Assembly: GCF_001984175.1 (NCBI RefSeq)
Contig: NZ_MTQP01000067.1
Location: 124,001 to 188,000, forward strand
Direction of reading: 5' to 3'
DNA length: 64,000 bases
Source of the DNA: Saccharothrix sp. ALI-22-I
GTDB lineage: Bacteria; Actinomycetota; Actinomycetes; Mycobacteriales; Pseudonocardiaceae
Below are positions 54,619 through 64,000 of this stretch, one piece after another. A program made the translations under genes and the position numbers. Under the pieces are notes generated by a model. The model made no database searches, was not told the origin of the DNA, and saw nothing but the letters and a program-made list of their open reading frames with translations. Numbering within the stretch: position 1 is the first letter of the stretch; each line of letters begins with the position of its first letter.

Positions 54619-55955
54619 GTGACCGAACCGCACGACCTGGTCGACAAGGTGATGACCGAACTCCCCGGGTGGCTGCCCGCACAGCGGTGGTTCGGCGGGA
54701 AGGACCGGCCGGTCACCTCGATCCGTCCACTCCGGACGTCGGTGCTGCGGGCCGAGGAGCCGGTGCTGGTGCACCTGGTGGTCGAGGTCGAGCAGCCGGA
54801 CCGGCGCGAGCCGTACCAGTTGCTGGTCACCGACCACGTGGAGCACTTCGACGCGACCTCCGTGCCGGAGTTGACCGGCACGCTGCTCGACCTGATGGCC
54901 GAGGGCGCCGAGATCGACGGTCTGACGTTCGCGCACGAGCCGGACGTGGAGCTGCAGACGGGGTTGCGCGGCCGGCCGATCACCTCCGAGCAGTCCAACA
55001 CGTCGCTGGTGTTCGGCAACCAGTACATCCTCAAGCTGTTCCGCAAGCTGACCCTCGGAGACAACCCGGACCTGGTGTTGCACCGCGCGCTGCACCGGGT
55101 CGGCTGCGAGCACATCGCCCAGCCGCTCGGGTCGATCACCGGCCGGCTGGACGGCCACACCACCACGGTCGGCATGCTCCAGCAGTTCATGCCCGACGCG
55201 GTGGACGGCTGGGCGATGGCCACCACGAGCGTGCGCGACCTGATGGCCGAGGCCGATCTGCACGCCGACGAGGTGGGCGGCGATTTCGCCGGCGAGGCGC
55301 AGCGGCTCGGCCATGCCGTAGCCACGGTGCACGCGGACCTGGAGCGCGCGCTCGGCACCCAGCACGCGGACGCCGAGGACATCGACCGGACCGTCCGGAC
55401 GATGGTCTCGCGGCTGGACGAGGTCGTCGCCGCGGTGCCGGAGCTGCGGCCTTACGTGCCCGCGCTGCGGGAGGCGTTCGAGCAGGCCAGGGACACGCAC
55501 GACGCGATCGCCATCCAGCACATCCACGGCGACCTGCACCTCGGCCAGGTGCTGCGGACCGTGCACGGTTGGTTGCTGATCGATTTCGAGGGTGAGCCGG
55601 GCTCGCCCATCGCGGAGCGGAAGGCGCTGCGCTCGCCTTTGCGCGACGTGGCCGGGATGCTGCGATCCTTCGACTACGCGGCACACCAGATGCTGGTCGG
55701 CCAGCCGGAGGACCACCAGCTGACCGTGCGGGCGCTGGAGTGGTCGCGGCGCAACCGCGCGGCGTTCACCGAGGGCTACGCGGAGGCGGCGGCGGAGTCG
55801 GTCGGCGACCCGCGCAAGCGCGGCTACCTGCTGCGGGCGTTCGAGCTGGACAAGGCCGTGTACGAGGTCGCATACGAGCACGCGAACCGGCCGGAGTGGT
55901 TGACGGTCCCGTTGTCGTCGATCGCCCGGATCACTGGAGAGGGAGCGGTGCAGTC

Positions 55956-55959
<4 letters not shown>
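54619..55959 (+). CDS. mak: Maltokinase (Mak/Pep2)
   Basis: This kinase of about 446 residues makes maltose-1-phosphate with ATP. The N-terminal cap includes WLPAQRWFGGKDRPVTSIRP. The kinase core has TSEQSNTSLVFGNQYILKLF, the catalytic loop QHIHGDLHLGQVLRTVHGWL and the metal-binding LIDFEGEPGSPIAERKALRS. The start is a GTG at 54619 (or 54610, overlapping treS). It overlaps glgB by four bases (ATGA), so treS-mak-glgB are translationally linked. Confidence 0.94.
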
Positions 55960-58148
<2,189 letters not shown>

Positions 58149-58180
58149 CCGGGCCGGCAACGGCTCACCGACAGCACGCT

Positions 58181-58217
58181 CCGGCAGGGGTCCTCGCCAA
58201 GGGGGGACCCCTGCCGG
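58181..58217 (+). terminator. Terminator of the glgE operon
   Basis: CCGGCAGGGGTCC (58181-58193) pairs exactly with GGACCCCTGCCGG (58205-58217), a 13-bp stem with an 11-base loop, 33 bases after the glgB stop. The same core (CAGGGGTCC/GGACCCCTG) recurs in the terminator at 62292-62320. Confidence 0.8.
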
Positions 58218-58332
58218 CGGCTTCAAGCACCCTGCCGCCGACCTCCACAGCACGATGAGGCTCGCCCGACAGATCCACAACGTTCCTGACGATGGTGTCG
58301 TGGCGGTGGGCCAGGCGTGCGATCCTCGGCCG

Positions 58333-59139
58333 GTGACACAAGAGGTGTGGGCGGTTGGTGCGGCGTACGAGGCGTATGTCGGGCGTTGGAGCCTGCCTGT
58401 GGCGGACCTGTTCCTCCGCTGGCTGCAGGTGCCGGCGCGGCGGCGTTGGCTGGACGTGGGCTGCGGCACCGGGGCGTTGGCGACCACCGTGCTCGGGGCC
58501 GCGGAGCCTGCCGAGGTCGTCGGGGTCGACCCGTCCGAGGGGTTCCTGAACACCGCCTCGGCCCGCATCACCGACCCGCGTGCGGCCTTCCACCTCGGTG
58601 ACGCCCGCTCCCTGCCCCTGCCCGACCACCGGTTCGACGCCGTGGTCAGCGGCCTGGCGCTCAACTTCGTGCCCGACCCGGCACGGGCCGTGGCCGAGTT
58701 CGCCAGGGTCGCCGCGCCCGGCGGTGTCGTCGCCGCCTACGTCTGGGACTACGCCGAGGGCATGGCGATGACGCGGTACTTCTGGGACGTCGCCACCGAC
58801 CTCGACCCCGCCGCGACCGACCTCGACGAGGGCCGGCGCTTCCCGCTGTGCCGGCCGGAACCCCTGCGGGCGCTGTGGACCGATGCGGGCCTGGACGCGG
58901 TGGAGGTCCGGCTGCTGGAGGTACCGACGGTGTTCGCCGACTTCGACGACTACTGGCGGCCGTTCCTCGGCGGCCAAGGCCCGGCGCCCCGCTACACCGC
59001 GTCCCTGCCCGAGGACCGCCGCCGCGCCCTGCGCGACCTGCTGCGCACCCGCCTGCCCACCCGCGCCGACGGCTCCATCCCGCTCACCGCCCGGGCCTGG
59101 GCCGTGCGGGGCACCACCAGCCGGAACTTTCCGGGCTAG
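58333..59139 (+). CDS. Class I SAM-dependent methyltransferase
   Basis: This 268-residue methyltransferase has motif I RRWLDVGCGTGALATTVLGA, the post-I acid in VVGVDPSEGFLNTASARITD, motif IV DAVVSGLALNFVPDPARAVA and AAPGGVVAAYVWDYAEGMAM. I chose the GTG at 58333 (VTQEVWAVGAAYEAYVGRWS), where family similarity begins; an upstream extension to 58255 overlaps nothing but reads poorly. The substrate is unknown. It follows the glgB terminator by about 115 bases, so it is a separate unit. Confidence 0.85.
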   Translation: MTQEVWAVGAAYEAYVGRWSLPVADLFLRWLQVPARRRWLDVGCGTGALATTVLGAAEPAEVVGVDPSEGFLNTASARITDPRAAFHLGDARSLPLPDHRFDAVVSGLALNFVPDPARAVAEFARVAAPGGVVAAYVWDYAEGMAMTRYFWDVATDLDPAATDLDEGRRFPLCRPEPLRALWTDAGLDAVEVRLLEVPTVFADFDDYWRPFLGGQGPAPRYTASLPEDRRRALRDLLRTRLPTRADGSIPLTARAWAVRGTTSRNFPG

Positions 59140-59186
59140 GCGTCAAGCACCCCACCGTAGGGGTTCGCAGCAGGCACAATGAACGA

Positions 59187-60563
59187 ATGCGGCTCGCATC
59201 GGCTCGATTGGTCCTGCTGGCGACAGTGCTGGTCACGATGACCGCGTGCACCCAGCTGGTGCCGGGCAAACCACTGGCGGGCGAGGCCGTCACCAAGGGC
59301 ACCGTGGACCCGGGGTTCATCCGGGGCACCGACGGCGGCCCCATCGACCAGCTCGCGGCCACCGCCATCACCGATATCGACAAGTTCTGGGAGGAAGCGT
59401 TCCCGGACGCGTTCGACAAGCCGTGGCAGCAGCTGGAAGGCGGCATCTACTCGGTGGACACCGCCGACCCGTCGGCCAAGCCGCCGCCGTGCACCGAGAA
59501 GGCCAGTGACGTCGAGGGCAACGCCTTCTACTGCCCCAGCGCCGACGCCATCGCCTGGGACCGCGCCGCGCTGCTGCCCGTCCTCAAGGACCGCTTCGGC
59601 GACGCCGCCGTGGTGATCGTGCTGGCCCACGAGATGGGCCACGCCGTGCAGAACCGGATGGGCATCACCCCGGAGGCCGAGCGGCGCAACCCGGAGCGGT
59701 TCCCCACGATCCTCACCGAGGCGATGGCCGACTGCTTCGCGGGCACGTTCATCAAGTGGGTGAACGACGGCAAGTCCGAGCACCTGGACATCGGCTCCGA
59801 CACGCTGGACGCGGCGCTCGGCGCACTGATCACGTTCCGCGACCCGGTCGGCACCTCGCAGACCGACCGGTCCGCGCACGGCAACGCGTTCGACCGGGTG
59901 TCCGCGTTCCAGGACGGCTACCAGCAGGGCGCCGAGTTCTGCGGGGCCATGTCGGTGGAGAACCGGGTCTTCACCCAGCAGGCGTTCACCTCCGCCGCCG
60001 ACCGCGACCGGGGCGGCAACCTGCCGTTCGACGAGATGCTGGAGAACATCACCCCCGACCTGAACCTCTACTACAAGACCATCGTCACGCAGTCGGGCCG
60101 GACGTGGACCGATCCGAAGGCCACGCCGACCCAGCAGGAGCCGGACTGCTCCGGCGACCAGGGGCCGGTGGCGTACTGCCCGGCGGACAAGTCGGTGGAG
60201 TTCGAGGTCGAGAAGGACCTGCCCGAGCTGCACGCCGAGATCGGCGACTACGCCACGGGTCTGCTGCTGGCCAGCCGTTACGGCTTGGCCGCGATGGCGG
60301 TCGTGGGCGCCGACGTCAAGGGTGAGGGCGCGGCGACCAGCGCGTTGTGCCTGGCCGGCTCGTACACGCGGGAGGTCTTCACGCGGCAGGAGGGCTTCGG
60401 GCTCTCCCCCGGTGACCTGGACGAAGCCGTCCAGGTGCTGCTCGCCTACGACTACGCGGCACGGGACGCGACCGGGTCGGCGGCGCTCGAACCCGGGTTC
60501 AAGCGGGTCGAGGTGTTCCGCGGCGGCGTTCTGGAGGGCATCAAAGCCTGCGGTTTGGCCTAG
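59187..60563 (+). CDS. Lipoprotein zinc metallopeptidase with degenerate second domain
   Basis: This 458-residue secreted lipoprotein has a signal peptide and lipobox LVTMTAC (Cys21). The zinc site is VIVLAHEMGHAVQNRMG (HEMGH, 148-152), with a third ligand glutamate likely in TILTEAMADCFAGTFIKW. Residues about 320-458 look like a second copy of the same fold: QGPVAYCPADKSVEFEVEKD then GDYATGLLLASRYGLAAMAV, where the zinc motif is replaced (S363, R364, L367). CACAAT six bases before the ATG may be a -10 box. LpqM of mycobacteria is a possible relative. Confidence 0.85.
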   Translation: MRLASARLVLLATVLVTMTACTQLVPGKPLAGEAVTKGTVDPGFIRGTDGGPIDQLAATAITDIDKFWEEAFPDAFDKPWQQLEGGIYSVDTADPSAKPPPCTEKASDVEGNAFYCPSADAIAWDRAALLPVLKDRFGDAAVVIVLAHEMGHAVQNRMGITPEAERRNPERFPTILTEAMADCFAGTFIKWVNDGKSEHLDIGSDTLDAALGALITFRDPVGTSQTDRSAHGNAFDRVSAFQDGYQQGAEFCGAMSVENRVFTQQAFTSAADRDRGGNLPFDEMLENITPDLNLYYKTIVTQSGRTWTDPKATPTQQEPDCSGDQGPVAYCPADKSVEFEVEKDLPELHAEIGDYATGLLLASRYGLAAMAVVGADVKGEGAATSALCLAGSYTREVFTRQEGFGLSPGDLDEAVQVLLAYDYAARDATGSAALEPGFKRVEVFRGGVLEGIKACGLA

Positions 60564-60626
60564 CCGCGCCGGCCGGCCAAGTAGGGTTCGGACTTGGATC
60601 GGCACGACTGGGGATGGGGCTTGGGC

Positions 60627-62060
60627 ATGGCTCGACGAGCATGGGTGGCCGCGACGCTCGTCGCCGCGATGGCGTTGACCGCGTGCACCCAGACCGTAAG
60701 CGGGTCGGGTCGGTCGGAGCGGCCGGACGTCACCAAGGTGGCCGGGTTGGACATCACCACCGGGGAGAGCGGCGCGAAGCCCGGTGTCCCGGACGCCGAC
60801 CTCCAGGTGGAGAACGGTGACGGCGGCGAGATGGACCGGCTGGCGATCAACACGCTGGCCGACGTCGAGGAGTACTGGGCCGAGCAGCTGCCCGCGCGGT
60901 TCGGCAAGGAGTTCGAGCCGGTGAAGCGGTTGGTGTCCTACGACTCCAACGGCGCGGGCGTGGACATCTGCCGCACGAACACCGCTGGTGTGGCGAACGC
61001 GTTCTACTGCTCCCTGGACGACTCGATCGCTTGGGACCGCGGCGAGTTGCTGCCGATGCTGGACGACGCGTTCGGGCCGATGTCGGTGGTGACGGTGCTG
61101 GCGCACGAGATGGGTCACGCGATCCAGTACAAGCTCGGCGCCGAGGGCGGGGTCACCCAGGCCACGCCGTCGATCATCAAGGAGCAGCAGGCCGACTGCT
61201 ACGCGGGCAACTTCTTCCGGTGGGTGGCCGAGGGGAAGGCCAAGCACTTCCGGATCTCGACCGGGCCCGGGTTGAACCAGGTGCTGGCGACGATGTTCTT
61301 CATCCGGGACGCGGCGGGCACGTCGGCCGAGAAGCAGGGCGCGCACGGCAGCGCGTTCGACCGGGTGGCGGCGTTCCAGTTCGGGTTCGCCGGTGACCCC
61401 AAGCGGTGCGCGCAGATCGACGAGGCGGAGATCAAGTCCCGGATCACGCAGCAGAAGTTCGATTCGCAGGAGAAGGACACCGGGCTGGGCAAGGGCAACC
61501 TGAAGGTGGACGACCCCGCGTCGCTGGAGGCGCTGGAGGAGTCGTTGCGGGACGCCTACAAGCAGTCCGGCGCGACTCCGCCGTCGTTGTCGACCACCGA
61601 GTCGCCTTGTCAGGACGTCTCCGAGACCTCGCCCGCGTCGTACTGCCCGTCGACCAACTCGATCTCCATCGACCTGGTCGACCTGGTGAAGATCGGCACG
61701 CCGCCCAAGCGCGGGCAGAAGGGCGGGATCGGCGACTTCGCCGCTTTCGCCGAGATCGCTTCGCGGTTCGCGCTGTCGATCCAGAAGGCGACCGGGTACG
61801 GGCTGGAAGGGCCGGCGGCCGGGTTGCGCACGGCTTGCCTGACCGGGTCGTGGGCCGGGGCGACGAACCAGAGCAGCGCGCGGCTGCGACTGTCGTCCGG
61901 CGACCTGGACGAGGCGGTGGCCGAGTTGCTGGCCGACAAGAGCCTGATCGCGGCGGACGTGAACGGGACCACCGTGCCGTCCGGGTTCGCCCGGGTGGAG
62001 GCGTTCCGGGACGGCTTCTACCAGGGCTCGGGCCTGTGCACCCGCAAGTACGCCGGCTGA
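60627..62060 (+). CDS. Lipoprotein zinc metallopeptidase, tandem paralogue
   Basis: This 477-residue protein has the same architecture as the upstream gene. The lipobox is MALTAC (Cys20), the active zinc site VVTVLAHEMGHAIQYKLG (HEMGH, 160-164) and a glutamate in IIKEQQADCYAGNFFRWV. The C-terminal half repeats the pattern without zinc ligands: SYCPSTNSISIDLVDLVKIG and FAEIASRFALSIQKATGYG. The ATG at 60627 is 63 bases after the first gene, so the pair is probably one operon created by duplication. Surface proteolysis is inferred. Confidence 0.85.
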   Translation: MARRAWVAATLVAAMALTACTQTVSGSGRSERPDVTKVAGLDITTGESGAKPGVPDADLQVENGDGGEMDRLAINTLADVEEYWAEQLPARFGKEFEPVKRLVSYDSNGAGVDICRTNTAGVANAFYCSLDDSIAWDRGELLPMLDDAFGPMSVVTVLAHEMGHAIQYKLGAEGGVTQATPSIIKEQQADCYAGNFFRWVAEGKAKHFRISTGPGLNQVLATMFFIRDAAGTSAEKQGAHGSAFDRVAAFQFGFAGDPKRCAQIDEAEIKSRITQQKFDSQEKDTGLGKGNLKVDDPASLEALEESLRDAYKQSGATPPSLSTTESPCQDVSETSPASYCPSTNSISIDLVDLVKIGTPPKRGQKGGIGDFAAFAEIASRFALSIQKATGYGLEGPAAGLRTACLTGSWAGATNQSSARLRLSSGDLDEAVAELLADKSLIAADVNGTTVPSGFARVEAFRDGFYQGSGLCTRKYAG

Positions 62061-62125
62061 TCTCGCCCTGAACGCTCCCCGTGGCGCTTTCGCGGTGGCG
62101 CTTGCGCAGCCGCACTTACGCAGCC

Positions 62126-62167
62126 GCACCGGCGCAGTGGCACCGGCGCAGTGGCACCGGCGCAGTG
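62126..62167. repeat. Three tandem 14-bp repeats
   Basis: GCACCGGCGCAGTG is repeated exactly at 62126-62139, 62140-62153 and 62154-62167, flanked by partial copies (GCAGCCGCAC before, GCACTTCGCAG after). It lies between two convergent genes and is likely variable in copy number. No coding or regulatory meaning is evident. Confidence 0.85.
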
Positions 62168-62199
62168 GCACTTCGCAGCGGAGAGCTCTCGCAGTGAAG

Positions 62200-62238
62200 T
62201 TATCCACCAACCGCGACCGGGCGCACCGGTTATCCACA
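62200..62238 (+). other. Two DnaA-box-like 9-mers
   Basis: TTATCCACC (62200-62208) and TTATCCACA (62230-62238) are direct repeats 30 bases apart. The second is a perfect DnaA consensus. They lie in a convergent intergenic region with no replication genes. A pair this close is unusual, but the chromosomal origin is not expected here. Confidence 0.4.
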
Positions 62239-62284
62239 GCCGACGCCCGACCCGCCCGTGAATGTCGGTCCGCTGCGGCAGGAT

Positions 62285-62320
62285 TAAAAACAGGGGTCCC
62301 CCTGGGCGGAGGACCCCTGC
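62285..62320 (-). terminator. Intrinsic terminator of the thioredoxin-fold gene
   Basis: Read on the minus strand, CAGGGGTCC (62320-62312) pairs with GGACCCCTG (62300-62292), and the stem is followed directly by TTTTTAAT (62291-62284). This is a textbook intrinsic terminator about 80 bases past the stop of the gene at 62402. A U-tract is rare in this window. Confidence 0.85.
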
Positions 62321-62401
62321 GCAGCGATTCGGTACGTGGGTCGATGTCTGAACCCGGTCTCTGGACCGGGTGTCTGGACTCGGTGGGTCTCTAAGTGCTG
62401 G

Positions 62402-63394
62402 TCAGAAGAGGGCGCTGGCGAGGTTGCGGCGGGCCTTGGCGACCCGGTCGTCCTCGGGCGGGAACAGTTCGAACAGGCTCACCAGGTGTTCGCGGACCTT
62501 GTCGCGGTCGTCGCCGTACACCCGGCGGACCGTGTCGACCAGGCGCTTGAACGCCTGCTCGACGTCGTTCGTCGCCAACTCCAGGTCGGCCGCGGCGAGT
62601 TGGGCGTCGAGGTCGTCGGGATTGGTGTCAGCCTTGGTGATGGCGTCCGCCGGCACGGCCTCGGCGCGCGCGGTGAAGCGGACCTGGGCCAGGGCTGCCT
62701 TCGCCTCGGCGTTGGCCGGCTCTGCCGCCAGGATGGCCTCGTACGCGGCCTCGGCGGCGGCGAAGTCGCCCACCTCGAAGGCTTCCTCGGCGGCCGTGAA
62801 GCGCGGGTCCTCGGGCTCGGCCAAGGGCTCGGCGCCGGGGGGCGCGGCGAGGTTCGCCTCCGCGGCCTTGATGCCGGGCAGGCGGTCGCGGAGGGCGTCC
62901 AGCAGGCGGTTGATCCACTGGTCGAGTTCGGCGTCCGGCAGTGGTCCGGCGAAGGCGTCGATGGGCTGGCCGCCGGCGATCGCGACGACGGTCGGCACCG
63001 ACTGCACGCCGAACACCTGGCCGATGCGCGGACTGGCGTCCAGGTCGACTCTGGCCAGCAGCCAGGTGCCGCCGCCCGCCCTGGCGGCGCGTTCGAGCAC
63101 GGGTGAGAGCTGGCCTGCCTCGGGGCTCCACGACGCGGTCAGCTCGACGACGACCGGTACTTCCATCGAGCGCTCGACCACCGACTGGAACGTCGCCTCG
63201 GTGACGTCCAGCACCCACGGGCTCGGACCGGCGTCCGAACCTCCGGCCCCGCCACCGGACGGCGGGGGTGTGGTGGTGGCGCGCTGCCTCGCGGCGTCGG
63301 CCCGGGCCTTCAGCGCGCCGAGGTCGACCGCCCCGGACAGCGCGGCGGACAGTGCGGCGTTCTTGCGGGGGTCTGGCCTTGTCACGCCTTCCAT
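62402..63394 (-). CDS. Thioredoxin-fold/TPR protein (YbbN/CnoX-like, Rv1324-like)
   Basis: This 330-residue protein has an N-terminal disordered region, a thioredoxin fold (VVVELTASWSPEAGQLSPVL, VQSVPTVVAIAGGQPIDAFA) in which the usual CXXC is absent (SPEA instead), and a C-terminal helical repeat domain (FEVGDFAAAEAAYEAILAAE, DVEQAFKRLVDTVRRVYGDD). This is the YbbN/CnoX architecture, a holdase chaperone without disulfide chemistry. The M. tuberculosis counterpart Rv1324 lies next to glgB, as here. The start ATG at 63394 could instead be GTG at 63385. Confidence 0.9.
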   Translation of the reverse strand: MEGVTRPDPRKNAALSAALSGAVDLGALKARADAARQRATTTPPPSGGGAGGSDAGPSPWVLDVTEATFQSVVERSMEVPVVVELTASWSPEAGQLSPVLERAARAGGGTWLLARVDLDASPRIGQVFGVQSVPTVVAIAGGQPIDAFAGPLPDAELDQWINRLLDALRDRLPGIKAAEANLAAPPGAEPLAEPEDPRFTAAEEAFEVGDFAAAEAAYEAILAAEPANAEAKAALAQVRFTARAEAVPADAITKADTNPDDLDAQLAAADLELATNDVEQAFKRLVDTVRRVYGDDRDKVREHLVSLFELFPPEDDRVAKARRNLASALF

Positions 63395-63427
63395 CCTGAC
63401 ACGAGACGGACCGTGAGCCGCGCGCGG

Positions 63428-64000
63428 CTAGCCGGGGAGTTGCGCGACCGGGTCGATACCCATCGGGTTGGTCCGCATGGCGTCGTTCAGGTGCCCCAGG
63501 CGGCGGGCGATCGGGGTCATCAGGTCCACGAACCGCGCCGTGCCCGCGTCACCCAGGACCTGCCACGGACTGGTGGCGGTCTCGTCGGTTCGCCGTTCGA
63601 CGTCCTCGCGCAGCGCCCGACCGGCCGGGGTGAGGCCGCCGTCGAACAGGCCGCGGTCGGTGAGCGTCGCTTCGGCATCCCGCCACTCGTCCTCCGACCA
63701 ACCGCGCGCGGCACGCATGTACGCCGGTTCGAGGCCCTTGTCCGCGCTGAACAGCACCAACGTCTCGCACGGGCTCAGGTCGGCGGCCACCAACGCGGCG
63801 ATGTGGCCGTCACCGCGCGATTCGCGCAACGTCGTGCACGCCTGCCACAACGCCAGGTGCGGCTCGTCGGGCACGGGCAGGGCGCGGTTCGCCGCGGCCA
63901 GCACCCGCCCCGGCAACGGCGCCGCCTCGGCCGCCTGCCCGGCCAGTTCGGCGGCTTCGGCGACGTCCAGGCTCTCCAGCATCCGGCGCAGCGCGCGGTC
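63428..64000 (-). CDS. SCO6745-family protein, C-terminal part
   Basis: The frame runs off the right edge, so the start is missing and about 190 residues are visible. DEPHLALWQACTTLRESRGD, GHIAALVAADLSPCETLVLF, RAARGWSEDEWRDAEATLTD and RGLFDGGLTPAGRALREDVE resemble an actinobacterial family I recall as SCO6745. The second half looks like a MarR-type winged helix, but DNA binding is not shown. It is 33 bases upstream of the thioredoxin-fold gene on the same strand. Confidence 0.75.
   Translation of the reverse strand, partial: DRALRRMLESLDVAEAAELAGQAAEAAPLPGRVLAAANRALPVPDEPHLALWQACTTLRESRGDGHIAALVAADLSPCETLVLFSADKGLEPAYMRAARGWSEDEWRDAEATLTDRGLFDGGLTPAGRALREDVERRTDETATSPWQVLGDAGTARFVDLMTPIARRLGHLNDAMRTNPMGIDPVAQLPG

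Noticed and set aside
59136..62237. 1033-residue open frame on the minus strand across both metallopeptidase genes
   Set aside because: It is entirely opposite two well-supported genes and has no recognisable domain; high GC keeps the frame open.
62200..62238. Chromosomal replication origin
   Set aside because: Only two DnaA-like boxes and no dnaA, dnaN or parAB genes nearby; an actinobacterial oriC has many more boxes.

Overview
The window is high-GC actinobacterial DNA, most likely from the Pseudonocardiales (Saccharothrix/Lentzea/Actinosynnema-like). This rests on the GC-rich third codon positions, GTG starts, ATGA/GTGA gene overlaps, and a gene order that follows two Mycobacterium tuberculosis neighbourhoods remembered from general knowledge. 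No database was consulted. From 0.6 to 39.8 kb the core follows Rv3014c-Rv3041c: ligA, a MetE-like protein, mnmA, a cysteine desulfurase, a two-acyltransferase lipid pair, etfA/etfB, the Rv3030/Rv3031/Rv3032 polysaccharide genes, an Rv3034c-like acyltransferase, two methyltransferases (Rv3037c/Rv3038c), an enoyl-CoA hydratase and an ABC ATPase. From 39.9 to 63.4 kb the order resembles Rv1324-Rv1328 fused with treS and mak: glgX, glgP, glgE, treS, mak, glgB and an Rv1324-like thioredoxin-fold protein.

Layout. 0-0.6 kb: GC-rich low-complexity DNA without a convincing gene. 0.6-3.4 kb: ligA and a hypothetical gene. 3.4-4.2 kb: two divergent genes (LysR regulator and YeiH exporter) that have both lost their 5' ends, apparently in one deletion. 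4.2-8.5 kb: a B-type succinate dehydrogenase operon (sdhC-A-B) with a divergent LysR gene. 9.0-9.6 kb: an inverted-repeat cluster and a frameshifted GH9 cellulase fragment. 9.6-15.5 kb: the MetE-like gene, a candidate small RNA, paaI and several small membrane or hypothetical genes. 15.5-19.3 kb: mnmA-iscS-MFS operon. 19.3-22.9 kb: OlsA/OlsB-like acyltransferases and ETF. 23-26.2 kb: degV, a 47-residue basic protein and a DivIVA-like operon. 26.5-30.1 kb: methyltransferase, GH57 branching enzyme and GT4 glucosyltransferase. 30.1-36 kb: an accessory patch with TetR and inositol-phosphatase remnants, a quinone reductase/HxlR pair, a nucleoside hydrolase, a NUDIX protein and an MFS transporter. 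36-39.8 kb: methyltransferases, EchA and ABC ATPase. 39.9-58.2 kb: alpha-glucan metabolism, interrupted by a cysteine dioxygenase/rhodanese operon with a leader peptide and attenuator, and by a NACHT NTPase gene between glgP and glgE. 58.3-64 kb: a methyltransferase, two tandem lipoprotein metallopeptidases, a thioredoxin-fold protein and a partial SCO6745-like gene.

Functional reading. TreS converts trehalose to maltose, Mak phosphorylates it, GlgE extends alpha-glucan from maltose-1-phosphate, GlgB branches it, and GlgX and GlgP take it apart. The Rv3030-3032-like genes encode a second, separate alpha-glucan route of the kind mycobacteria use for methylglucose lipopolysaccharide. The least explained features are a NACHT-FGE-like protein inserted at the glgP/glgE junction, a Cys-Gly-Cys leader peptide whose hairpin geometry predicts induction by cysteine, two lipoprotein peptidases each carrying a second peptidase-like domain with the zinc motif replaced in the same way, and a promoter-plus-hairpin unit that looks like a small RNA gene.
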